Part shown: positions 26,294-34,039 of the stretch, piece after piece | Numbering within the stretch: position 1 is the first letter of the stretch | Layout of the letters: every line of letters begins with the position of its first letter | Assembly: GCA_051418055.1 (NCBI GenBank) | Contig: JBPRGH010000135.1 | Span: 1-64,000 of the forward strand | Direction of reading: 5' to 3' | DNA: 64,000 bases | DNA from: JBPRGH01 sp051418055 | GTDB taxonomy: Bacteria; Bacteroidota; Bacteroidia; Cytophagales; Cyclobacteriaceae | Program-made: the position numbers and the translations under genes | The notes under the pieces: generated by a model | The model's database searches: none | What the model was told of the DNA's origin: nothing | Seen by the model: only the letters and a program-made list of their open reading frames with translations

Positions 26294-27574
26294 ATGAGAA
26301 AGTCATTATTAATTTTTGTTGTTATCCTTTTCTCCTGTCCGGTCATTTCTGGTCAAATAAAGGAAGGGCCATTAAAAAGTGGTGATTTGCTACCGGACCT
26401 GATTATTAATGGAGTGATCAATAATCCTGCAAAGCAGATTAAATTATCAGATTTAAAGGCGGAGCTTATAATAATTGATCTTTTCAGCATTCACTGCGGC
26501 ACCTGTATCAGGTATCTTAATAAATATGACAGCCTTCAATCGGTAATTAGTGGTGTGCAATTCCTCCCGGTAACCAATACAGGGATTGATATTCTCAAAA
26601 ATCAAATTGAGAAGAATGGATGGAAGCTGCCTTTTGGCATCAATGATAATGAACATCTATACAGCTACTTTCCTCATACCATTGTTTCGCACCTTGTATG
26701 GATAAAGGATTCTAAGGTACTGGCTATTACCGGGGCAGAGGAAGCTAATGCGGGGAATATACAAAAGATAATAAATGGTGGGGCGGTAGCATTGAAGGAA
26801 AAGATTGATCTGGTGGATTATACCCGGTCCAAACCTTTATTAATTGATGGAAATGGTGGCAGTAGTGAAAAGCTTCAGTTTCAATCCGTCTTTACAGATT
26901 ACCTTCCGGGAATTCCCGGAGGGTATAGTAAATTAGATGAAGGAGTAAAGGTGATTAACAGCCCGGTCATTGAGATGTACAAAAGGATCTTTAGTGATGG
27001 AGAGGATGAAAATTACTGGTTTCGTTTTAATAATCGGGTAAAATTAGAGATTTCAGACACCTCGCTTATCAGGTTAGTTAGAGACAACGAAATTCTTTTC
27101 AGCTATAGTTTGACCCTTCCGGTAAATAAAGAAAGGGAAGAGATCCGGGAGATTGCCATTCAGGATATCAATAGGTTCTTTGGCATTAAATATAGGATTA
27201 CCGGCAGAATTGAAAAGAAGAATGTGGAATGCCTGGTAATAAATGTTATTGATGAAAAGCTTTTATCTTCCAGAGGCGGGGAACCATATAGGCAAGAGGA
27301 TGAGGAGGGAAATTTGATCTTAAGAAACCAACGGATGAAAATTTTGCAGTATATATTGGCTTTCAATCTAAAAGATACGCCATATCCGGTTATTGATCAC
27401 TCAGGGTATATGGGAACCTTAGATCTGCAATTGCCTTCGGATATAAAGGACCTGAAGGTATTAAAAGAAGCTTTAAATAAACAGGGATTAGATATTGTAA
27501 AGAAGGAAATTACATTGGATATGTTAGTGATTTCTGATCAGGAGAGAAATAAGTATAACATGAGCCATCAATGA
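26294..27574 (+). CDS. Exported thioredoxin-fold (TlpA/AhpC-TSA-like) protein
   Basis: This protein of 426 aa starts at ATG 26294; an upstream in-frame ATG at 26282 is possible. It has an N-terminal signal peptide (MRKSLLIFVVILFSCPVISG). The thioredoxin-like domain spans about residues 25-170, with SIHCGTCIRYL where the CxxC cysteines are residues 68 and 71. It includes LSDLKAELIIIDLF and LVWIKDSKVLAITG as fold strands. The C-terminal 230 residues form an unassigned domain. Proteins of this layout often close SusC/SusD operons in Bacteroidota and may handle disulfides or peptide substrates in the periplasm. The last codons form half of a 12-bp hairpin shared with the convergent neighbour. Confidence 0.75.
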   Translation: MRKSLLIFVVILFSCPVISGQIKEGPLKSGDLLPDLIINGVINNPAKQIKLSDLKAELIIIDLFSIHCGTCIRYLNKYDSLQSVISGVQFLPVTNTGIDILKNQIEKNGWKLPFGINDNEHLYSYFPHTIVSHLVWIKDSKVLAITGAEEANAGNIQKIINGGAVALKEKIDLVDYTRSKPLLIDGNGGSSEKLQFQSVFTDYLPGIPGGYSKLDEGVKVINSPVIEMYKRIFSDGEDENYWFRFNNRVKLEISDTSLIRLVRDNEILFSYSLTLPVNKEREEIREIAIQDINRFFGIKYRITGRIEKKNVECLVINVIDEKLLSSRGGEPYRQEDEEGNLILRNQRMKILQYILAFNLKDTPYPVIDHSGYMGTLDLQLPSDIKDLKVLKEALNKQGLDIVKKEITLDMLVISDQERNKYNMSHQ

Positions 27575-27584
27575 TGGCTCATGT
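27558..27584. terminator. Perfect 12-bp hairpin over the stop codon between convergent genes
   Basis: ACATGAGCCATC (27558-27569) and GATGGCTCATGT (27573-27584) form a perfect 12-bp stem with a three-base loop. It spans the stop codon of the thioredoxin-like gene. No U-run follows on either strand, so it is an atypical bidirectional terminator or an RNA-stability element. Confidence 0.5.
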
Positions 27585-27596
27585 ATCAGGAATGTA

Positions 27597-27890
27597 TTAG
27601 AGCCTGAATGCATCGTCAATTGCATCCATTTCATCAACACCTGGTTTCAACTGAACATCCGATCCATTGATGATTACATCATCTTCGGGAAATGCGAGAG
27701 CACAGTGTGTTCCTGAAAATTCAGGACACACGGAGCTTTCGGATGTTCCAATGTAATCACCTATGGTGGAACCGTTATAATCAAACCAATAAGTTTGACT
27801 AGCCTCTTCCTGAGGCACATTAAAAGCAAATGCCGCAGCAATTGCAATAACAAATGCTACCATAGGTAGCTTTTTAAGTAATAAATACAT
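27597..27890 (-). CDS. DUF6520-like small exported protein
   Basis: This protein of about 97 aa starts at ATG 27890; an upstream in-frame start at 27932 is unlikely. It begins MYLLLKKLPMVAFVIAIAAAFAFN, an export signal, and continues as a short acidic mature part with two Cys residues (SVCPEFSGTHCALAF). The signal and small Cys-containing mature domain fit the DUF6520 family of Bacteroidota. Such genes sit beside MauE-type genes, as here. The function is unknown; a lantibiotic-like or disulfide-containing surface peptide has been considered for similar small proteins, but nothing here proves it. Confidence 0.65.
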   Translation of the reverse strand: MYLLLKKLPMVAFVIAIAAAFAFNVPQEEASQTYWFDYNGSTIGDYIGTSESSVCPEFSGTHCALAFPEDDVIINGSDVQLKPGVDEMDAIDDAFRL

Positions 27891-27952
27891 AATTTTAAAT
27901 TTAGATTTAACAAATGTTGTATTGCTTGCCACTTAGGTAGGCAAAGGCACCT

Positions 27953-27990
27953 GAAGCGGCGGTCTCCTTGAGATGGCCGCTTCTTTTTTT
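27953..27990 (+). terminator. Rho-independent terminator on the plus strand
   Basis: GAAGCGGC (27953-27960) pairs with GCCGCTTC (27976-27983), followed by seven T. Read on the plus strand this is a canonical terminator. The flanking genes (MauE and DUF6520) are on the minus strand, where the hairpin lacks a U-run, so minus-strand read-through from mauE into the DUF6520 gene is possible. Confidence 0.7.
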
Positions 27991-27992
27991 AT

Positions 27993-28457
27993 TCATGATA
28001 TCCTGGAGCGGGTTCCCATCTCTCTCTGCCAATCTTCCGGAATGGTTCCTGAAGAGATGAGATACAAACCATATATTGCTGATAAAAGAAGTACTGCATT
28101 AAGAAACAGGTGCTGCTCCCATGAAAGGGTGGATATGATCCCGCCGCAGGAACAGGGGGTGTGGCTGAAAGCATCGAGTGTCATCAGGGCCGTATAGCCG
28201 GTGAAGACAGTCATTAATGCTGTTGCAAAGAAGTAGCCTTTAAACCTGGTGCGAACAGAGATGAGAAAAATAGCCACAAATATTTCCAATGCAGGAAGTA
28301 TCCAGCTAAGAGGTATTTTGATAAAAGCCGGTATTGGCTGGCTCAGCATCTGAGATCTGAATGTTTCCATATCTAAAAATTTGCTAATGCCGGTATAGGC
28401 GAATACCAGGATCAGTATGCCGGTAATTATTAAGGTAATATTCTGCTGTGTTTTCAT
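27993..28457 (-). CDS. MauE/DoxX-like integral membrane protein
   Basis: This 154-aa protein has four predicted membrane helices and the FAYTGISKFLDMETFRSQM N-terminal pattern of MauE/DoxX-like proteins. A conserved HTPCSCGGI motif lies between helices three and four. MauE proteins support disulfide or quinone-linked maturation in the envelope. In Bacteroidota they pair with DUF6520 genes and probably help maturation of the small exported protein. The DUF6520 gene follows about 100 bases downstream on the same strand. The Cys pair suggests redox activity. Confidence 0.75.
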   Translation of the reverse strand: MKTQQNITLIITGILILVFAYTGISKFLDMETFRSQMLSQPIPAFIKIPLSWILPALEIFVAIFLISVRTRFKGYFFATALMTVFTGYTALMTLDAFSHTPCSCGGIISTLSWEQHLFLNAVLLLSAIYGLYLISSGTIPEDWQREMGTRSRIS

Positions 28458-28539
28458 AAATTTTATATTAGAAGGTTCAATATTAATTTATGAAGTAAAA
28501 CCAGCATCCTATAATAATTTATGTTAAACTTCTTTTTTT

Positions 28540-28576
28540 ATAGTGTTTTTTTAACATTTGTTGATTTTTTTTAAAA
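28540..28576 (+). promoter_or_regulatory. Duplicated AT-rich promoter-like motif, copy 1
   Basis: A block containing TTTTTTTAACATTTGTTGA followed by an eight-base T run and AAAA recurs almost exactly at 44806-44840. The AACATTTG core fits the Bacteroidota -7 pattern (TAnnTTTG) except for its first base. It lies 70-105 bases upstream of the Crp/Fnr-type gene. Confidence 0.4.
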
Positions 28577-28644
28577 GTATTAGTGAGATATTTGATCCGA
28601 TACTATTCTTTAATAAGAAAAAAGTGACTGCAGCAGGCAACCAA

Positions 28645-29232
28645 ATGATTGAAGCTATTAAGGGAATCAAAGATTTTTTTGAACCCCATATCCGCATTGA
28701 GCTTTCCGAATTGTTACCCCTCCGGAATTATTTAAGAATTGAAAGCTTTCCTAAAAAATCTGTTATCAAACATGCCGGTGAGAAAGAATATGATCTTCGG
28801 TTTATACTGAAAGGCGGCGGCGTAAAGCTGATACAAAAGCCAGAGGGTGAGATCTGCTTTGAGATCTGTTTTGAGAAAGAATTCTTTTTTGATTTTGAAT
28901 CTTACAATTCCACCAGGGCGACCAATGTGTGCCTGAAGAATTTTGAGCCTATGACTGTAGCAACTATCTCACGCGCACAGCTTATCAGCATCTATGAAAA
29001 ATCTCCACTGGGTGTACAGCTCGGCCGTATCCTTGCCGAAGAGATCTCCCTGAAAACACATCACCATCGCCTCGACCTTGTAGGTAGCACCGATGAAGGC
29101 TATAACAGGATGATGGAGCGCCAGCCTGAAATAATGCTTCGTGTTCCCATGCAATACGTTGCCTCTTACCTCAATATAACCCAGCAAACCCTCAGCAGGA
29201 TCAGAAAAATGAAAGGCCATTGGGGGAAGTAG
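28645..29232 (+). CDS. Crp/Fnr-family transcriptional regulator
   Basis: This protein of about 195 aa starts at ATG 28645; an upstream TTG at 28558 is less likely because it falls in the promoter-like motif. It has an N-terminal cyclic-nucleotide-binding-type beta-roll (about 25-115, FPKKSVIKHAGEKEYDLRFILKGGGVKLI). A dimerisation helix follows, and a C-terminal helix-turn-helix (QYVASYLNITQQTLSRIRK) of the short type seen in Bacteroidota Crp paralogs. The ligand pocket does not show the canonical cAMP Arg/Glu pair, so the signal is unknown. It is divergent from mauE and may regulate the mauE-DUF6520 unit. Confidence 0.8.
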   Translation: MIEAIKGIKDFFEPHIRIELSELLPLRNYLRIESFPKKSVIKHAGEKEYDLRFILKGGGVKLIQKPEGEICFEICFEKEFFFDFESYNSTRATNVCLKNFEPMTVATISRAQLISIYEKSPLGVQLGRILAEEISLKTHHHRLDLVGSTDEGYNRMMERQPEIMLRVPMQYVASYLNITQQTLSRIRKMKGHWGK

Positions 29233-29375
29233 GCAGGTAAAGCGGGGCAACTTCAATCTGCTTTAGCTATATCTTTGATCTTTATAAGATTTACAACTTG
29301 AGATAAAATAAAGACATCTATTTCTTATTATATTTTAATTTATTAACTTGTATATAGAACTTCAGCTTTACTTGC

Positions 29376-30284
29376 ATGGACAAGGTCAAAGTACTTCTCA
29401 ATATAATTAAGCCAGGCATAATATTTCTGGCAATATTCATTGCATTAATGAATATTTGGGCCACTAATCATCTTGAATCGCTGGGATGGTATAAGTATCT
29501 AATCAATATCCTTGTTTTGAGTTATTCTGCCTATGTAATATTGTATGGATTGCTTAATATGGAATCAAGCGAGGTAAAGAGTGTAGTAAAGAATTCGGTA
29601 CAAAAAATAATTTCCCTAAAAGGGTTAGTCATCGTTTACGGGATCTTTACTTTGATCATTCTTCTGGTTTCTTCCATTACTTTTATCAGTAAGGAGCCTG
29701 TTAACATTACATTGAAGGATAGCAATAACGAAATAATATTTTCAAGTGAAGTTAGCGATCAACAGGTAAGCCTGCTGCAATTCATTTATCCTCCATACTC
29801 AAAAAAATATTATATTTCCAGCAATGGGTATAAAGAGAAAGCGATTTCTGTATTCCCTTGGTTCAATACAAATATTGATCTTTCTAAAGAATTAAAGCCT
29901 CACCTAACTGCCCTGATCCGTTTACCTGAAGTAAAGGAAGTTTATCAGAATGGTACTGTAATCATTACTTTATCCAATGATACAATTACACAAATGAAAA
30001 TCCCTCAATCAACAGGGGCTTTTTTCTTAGGTAAAAAAAGGGAAATACCTGAGCAATGGGAGGAACAATGGATGCTTTATCTACAGGAGAAACAAGCACC
30101 TGCTAATATAATGAATGAGGTGATGGGTGGTTGGAACACCCCGGCATTCGCTGTAGATAATCATTTTAATGAAGGAGATGATTTAAACATTTCGATATTA
30201 AACGGGCAGCAAATCCCAATAGCGGGAAAAAGGATAAAGTTAACGCAGGAAACATTGCAGGATTATTTAATTGATATATTATGA
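29376..30284 (+). CDS. Unknown membrane protein, first gene of an envelope cluster
   Basis: This 302-aa protein has three hydrophobic segments (about residues 12-30, 40-60 and 83-103) followed by a soluble domain of about 195 residues. That domain is rich in beta-strand patterns (VNITLKDSNNEIIFSS; NGTVIITLSNDTITQMKI). I recognise no family. Its stop overlaps the next start by four bases. The C-terminal domain should face the periplasm if the N-terminus is inside. With the four following genes it forms an unassigned envelope cluster. Confidence 0.55.
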   Translation: MDKVKVLLNIIKPGIIFLAIFIALMNIWATNHLESLGWYKYLINILVLSYSAYVILYGLLNMESSEVKSVVKNSVQKIISLKGLVIVYGIFTLIILLVSSITFISKEPVNITLKDSNNEIIFSSEVSDQQVSLLQFIYPPYSKKYYISSNGYKEKAISVFPWFNTNIDLSKELKPHLTALIRLPEVKEVYQNGTVIITLSNDTITQMKIPQSTGAFFLGKKREIPEQWEEQWMLYLQEKQAPANIMNEVMGGWNTPAFAVDNHFNEGDDLNISILNGQQIPIAGKRIKLTQETLQDYLIDIL

Positions 30285-31108
30285 AGTTCAGAGTAGTATT
30301 TATAGTTCTGTTTCATGTGGGTTTTTTATTAAACGCACAAAATAAGATCCCCATTAAAATAACCAGCGTTCTTCAGGAGCATCATTTTATCAGGAACTAT
30401 TCGTTTGAGGATCGTCGGAATATTGAGCATCATTTGGCTACACAAGTTGCAGAACTTTTAAATGAGGCTCTTCCTGTTTTTAATTTTATAACGGATGGTG
30501 AACATGAAGATAGTTTGACAATACTAATTACCCGTAAACCAGGAGACGAGAGGCTAATTTACAACCTTTCGGTACAGATCCATCTTATTTTAAAAGGATC
30601 CAATATCGAAAGCCATAATCCACTTCATCTTGAATTTGCCCCTAATGGAGAATACGGATTGTACCTAAATAACTCTCAACGGCTGAGTGATAAAGTTTAC
30701 ACGATCATTTTCAATAAACTAAATGAAGATATCAACAGGTCTTTATTTGTTGACAGGCTTTTCCGGCATGTAAGGCTTTCGGATCAATATGAGAATATTG
30801 ATTATACTACAAAGAAATGGAAATTGCCTTATTCCTATAACCAATTAAAAGTGAATATAGGAAGTAAGTTCAGAATAGAAGGTGAATATAACGAAAGCGG
30901 AATTATAACCAGGCGCAGATATATGTCAGAAGCTATTGGATATATACCCGGGGTTGGCTTTCCTAACTCTGAAATAATTGCAGAAGGTGAGGATGGCATC
31001 GATAATTTAGCGCTTCACAGATCTGAGACTTTTTCAGATGCTTTAGGCGTATACCTGTTATTCTATATGCCCATAAGAAATTTACCTGCCGATGTCTCAT
31101 TTGATTAA
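30281..31108 (+). CDS. Unknown exported protein
   Basis: This 275-aa protein has a signal peptide (MKFRVVFIVLFHVGFLLNAQ). The mature part alternates strands and helices, with a Cys-free composition and a basic IITRRRYMSEAIGY segment near residue 205. I recognise no motif. It overlaps the upstream membrane-protein gene by four bases and ends seven bases before the start chosen for the next gene, so all three are coexpressed. A periplasmic or surface partner of the membrane protein is the simplest reading. Confidence 0.55.
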   Translation: MKFRVVFIVLFHVGFLLNAQNKIPIKITSVLQEHHFIRNYSFEDRRNIEHHLATQVAELLNEALPVFNFITDGEHEDSLTILITRKPGDERLIYNLSVQIHLILKGSNIESHNPLHLEFAPNGEYGLYLNNSQRLSDKVYTIIFNKLNEDINRSLFVDRLFRHVRLSDQYENIDYTTKKWKLPYSYNQLKVNIGSKFRIEGEYNESGIITRRRYMSEAIGYIPGVGFPNSEIIAEGEDGIDNLALHRSETFSDALGVYLLFYMPIRNLPADVSFD

Positions 31109-31115
31109 CAATAAT

Positions 31116-33158
31116 ATGCCTTTCTTCAATTGTAAAATAAGTTGTTTCCTGTTCATTATTTTCCTGATAATTAATCAACAAGTGAATGCTCAGGCCATAA
31201 AAAATAATTATAATAGATCAATACAGACAGCTCAGGACTCAGTTCATTCAGGCCAATGGAGCGATGGACTGGAAACTCTTAAATCAATAGAAAAGGAATG
31301 TGCCGATAAAAGTTGCCGGGCTAAAGTAATGTATACAAAAGGATACCTTTTTGAAAAAAAGTATGAAGCCGAGGGTGATATCTATCTTCTTGACAGCGCA
31401 GCGGTTTATTACATTCGTGTCTTATATGAATATCCTGATCATATACCTACTATTTTAGCGCTCGTTAATGTTTTTGAAAAGAAGGATGATCCGGAATCTG
31501 CATTTTCATTGGTAGTATCAAAAGTTAATAACAACAGGGATTATAATTTGAGCAAAGATAAAGCCTTGATACTGTATCAGGAGCTTGTGAATCAGTTGCA
31601 AGACCAAAATTATTATGTCCCATTCCAGGAGAAGTTAAGTTATTGTGAAATGATGTACAACGATGGTTTTATACAGCTTTCAGAGCAAATGGCCTCCAGC
31701 ATGATAAAGGAATATTATGCCATTGATGAGCCCAATGCCCTGAAATCATTGCTATGGTGGTTAAAAATCATTAGTGAAAAGAATAATCAGAACTATGAAA
31801 ATATTTCAGCACTCCCGGCAGAATGGGGACATGCAGCCGTAAAAGAACTGAAGGGTCTTTCTGAGAATAATTTTAATCTCCCATGGTGGCAGTATAATAA
31901 ACTTAACGAACCCGGCTATGATGAGAACCTTGGCTATTCACTACGGCCGAAAAAACTAATGACGGATTATTTATTATCATTAGCCAAAAGCAGTGAAGAC
32001 CAAAACCAAACAGAGGAAGCGATGAAGTATTATGAGTCAGCTTTTCTGTTTGCCACAGAAAATGCAAATATGGGAATGATATATGGTGATTATATTCCAG
32101 AAGAATTTTTTACTGCTTCAAGCGCTTATGGCATTTTCTTAACCAAATATGAAAATGAAGTTGATCCTGAGGATGAGAAGTTTAAAGAACTGGAAAGATT
32201 TCTTTTTTCAGGTAAAGGCAGCGCTTATAACAACAGGAATAAAGAAATTATCGCTGATTTTCATAAGACGTTGGGGTTAATCTATGCAGACCGGCAGCAA
32301 TGGTCCGGTGGTTTTGCTAAAAATGCCCTATACCAATTAAAACATGCTATTGAAATGTCACCAGATCAGGAAGATAAAAGCTCGCTTATATATATCTATG
32401 CAGAAGGCCTTGACAAAACAGGTGATAAAAAAGCCTCAGATTGGTATATAAGATCAGGGTATGAATATTTGAATAATGGTAATATGATAGCTGCCGAAAA
32501 TTCTTTTACTAAAGCTCTTAATGTTAAGGGAGCAGATAATAATTATGTGAAAGATAAAATAAATCAAGCCTATATCAGCAACATATTAGTTGATTATTCC
32601 GGATTGCCGCAAAAAGATAAAAATTTTTCTCAGATCAATAAAAATGATGAAATATTAAATCAACAAATAAGGGCAATAAATCCTGTTTTCCCGGAACGAC
32701 TAAAAAGATATGAAGAATTGATTTCTTCGATGAACTATGATGGAGGTATAGCATTGGAGGAGATAAAGACCTTAGGAGTTACTGAGGCAGATAAAAATTT
32801 TTTAATGGGATTTGCGTATAATGTTAATAATTACTTTGAAAAATCTGTACAAAAGTATTTACTGTCTGCTGAGCTGGATTCCAGTCAATATGAGACTTTT
32901 TATAATTTAAGCGTTTTAAACTATAATCAGTCAATAAATCTTTCCTTAAAGGCTAATCAATACATTGAATATAAAGATAAAAACAATCCTGATATGGACC
33001 AGTATCTTAACTCTTCTCTTGAATATATCAAAAAGGCCTATTTACTAAACCCTGAAAATAAGGATGTTTTAAATTTATTTTATTCCGTTAATAAATTGCT
33101 TAATAATGATGATGATGCCGGTAAGATTAAAAAGAAGATCAGGAGAGATCCCAGGTAA
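31116..33158 (+). CDS. Exported TPR-like repeat protein
   Basis: This protein of 680 aa starts at ATG 31116; an upstream in-frame ATG at 31092 lies inside the preceding gene. It has a signal peptide (MPFFNCKISCFLFIIFLIINQQVNA). The long helical body has TPR-like helix pairs, for example EEAMKYYESAFLFATENANMG, YEYLNNGNMIAAENSFTKAL and YEKSVQKYLLSAELD-type segments, and SLEYIKKAYLLNPENKDVL at the end. It is probably a periplasmic scaffold. It ends the first half of the cluster; a 487-base gap with repeats follows. Confidence 0.6.
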   Translation: MPFFNCKISCFLFIIFLIINQQVNAQAIKNNYNRSIQTAQDSVHSGQWSDGLETLKSIEKECADKSCRAKVMYTKGYLFEKKYEAEGDIYLLDSAAVYYIRVLYEYPDHIPTILALVNVFEKKDDPESAFSLVVSKVNNNRDYNLSKDKALILYQELVNQLQDQNYYVPFQEKLSYCEMMYNDGFIQLSEQMASSMIKEYYAIDEPNALKSLLWWLKIISEKNNQNYENISALPAEWGHAAVKELKGLSENNFNLPWWQYNKLNEPGYDENLGYSLRPKKLMTDYLLSLAKSSEDQNQTEEAMKYYESAFLFATENANMGMIYGDYIPEEFFTASSAYGIFLTKYENEVDPEDEKFKELERFLFSGKGSAYNNRNKEIIADFHKTLGLIYADRQQWSGGFAKNALYQLKHAIEMSPDQEDKSSLIYIYAEGLDKTGDKKASDWYIRSGYEYLNNGNMIAAENSFTKALNVKGADNNYVKDKINQAYISNILVDYSGLPQKDKNFSQINKNDEILNQQIRAINPVFPERLKRYEELISSMNYDGGIALEEIKTLGVTEADKNFLMGFAYNVNNYFEKSVQKYLLSAELDSSQYETFYNLSVLNYNQSINLSLKANQYIEYKDKNNPDMDQYLNSSLEYIKKAYLLNPENKDVLNLFYSVNKLLNNDDDAGKIKKKIRRDPR

Positions 33159-33645
33159 GAGTTATATGGCTTCATTCTTAAATCTTGATGAATTCTATTC
33201 GCTGAGTTTCCGGTCAAACTGCCTGTCCCGATAAACAAGCATCGAGGCCTGGGTCCGTCATAAGCGGGAAGTCATCCAACGCTTAGCTTCCGGTCAGACG
33301 GCTGGATGTGCGCGGCTTGCGGGAAGCCGTCGGACCGCTATAATTCGAAGGGGATGCTGAGAGATACCCATGCGCCTGCTTGCCACTTCAGGGATCAGGG
33401 ATGCCAAGGAAGCTGACCAACCATTTAATTCCAAATGCCTTCGCAGGTTAATTTAATCCATTCGGAAGGGATACATAGTCACTTGGAAAGGAAATTCATT
33501 TTTTATAATAAAACAGCAGATATTTCTTAAATAATGGTAAAAAAATATTAAAAATATTTAAAATATACCCAAGGTTGGGTATTGCTGATAATTTATTTTA
33601 TAAACAACTTGTCGATTCAAGAAAAGCCAACAACATAAAATTATC
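33159..33645. other. GC-rich repeat-bearing spacer inside the envelope cluster
   Basis: No gene is supported in this 487-base gap. The first half (33200-33450) is much GC-richer than its surroundings and holds a hairpin: GGTCAGACGGCT (33292-33303) pairs with AGCCGTCGGACC (33325-33336), one mismatch. The TTCCGGTCA string occurs at 33208-33216 and again at 33288-33296. The second half is AT-rich and holds the ATACCCAA-type palindrome (33567-33584) shortly before the next gene. Confidence 0.5.
33567..33584. promoter_or_regulatory. ATACCCAA-type inverted repeat, copy 1
   Basis: ATACCCAAGGTTGGGTAT consists of two perfect eight-base arms separated by two bases. It lies about 60 bases before the start of the 129-aa gene, a position suited to an operator. 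The reverse-orientation copy is at 43221-43238. Confidence 0.4.
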
Positions 33646-34035
33646 ATGAAAAACACTACAATTTTACCTATAGATGATCAGGATCTTGCAACGGAAATTT
33701 TTAATGATCAACTTCATCAAAAAGCTGAGATAACTATGATCATTTTAGGAGGAAAAGATTTTCTTCCCGATGTAAAAAAAGCTGACAGGTTGGCTGGTGA
33801 GGCATATTTTAATATAAAACGACATGTAATATGGATCAGGGACAGAAATATCCTGAAAGGTATATTAAATAGCCATTTAAGTAAATTCAGTGGTTATCAA
33901 ACAAGCAAGTATGATCATGTAAATATATTCACCATGACACCAATTGATGATCGTGTTGCCGATATAATATATGCAGAAGATACTATTGATTACATCCGCC
34001 TGAATTTGGCCTTTTTAAAAGCCGGTAAAATATAA
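33646..34035 (+). CDS. Unknown small cytoplasmic protein
   Basis: This 129-aa protein has no signal peptide and an alpha/beta pattern: ITMIILGGKDFLPDVKKAD as a strand-loop-helix, RHVIWIRDRNILKGIL, then DHVNIFTMTPIDDRVADIIY and a C-terminal helix. I recognise no family. The spacing of strands and helices suggests a Rossmann-like or flavodoxin-like fold, but no nucleotide motif is seen. It is four bases upstream of the large exported protein and should be cotranscribed. Confidence 0.5.
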   Translation: MKNTTILPIDDQDLATEIFNDQLHQKAEITMIILGGKDFLPDVKKADRLAGEAYFNIKRHVIWIRDRNILKGILNSHLSKFSGYQTSKYDHVNIFTMTPIDDRVADIIYAEDTIDYIRLNLAFLKAGKI

Positions 34036-34039
34036 GGAC

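Noticed and set aside
33350..33425. TPP riboswitch
   Set aside because: GCTGAGAGATACCC recalls the TPP CTGAGA...ACCC motif, but the second conserved half (GAACCTGATC...GCGTAGGGA) is absent and no thiamine gene follows.
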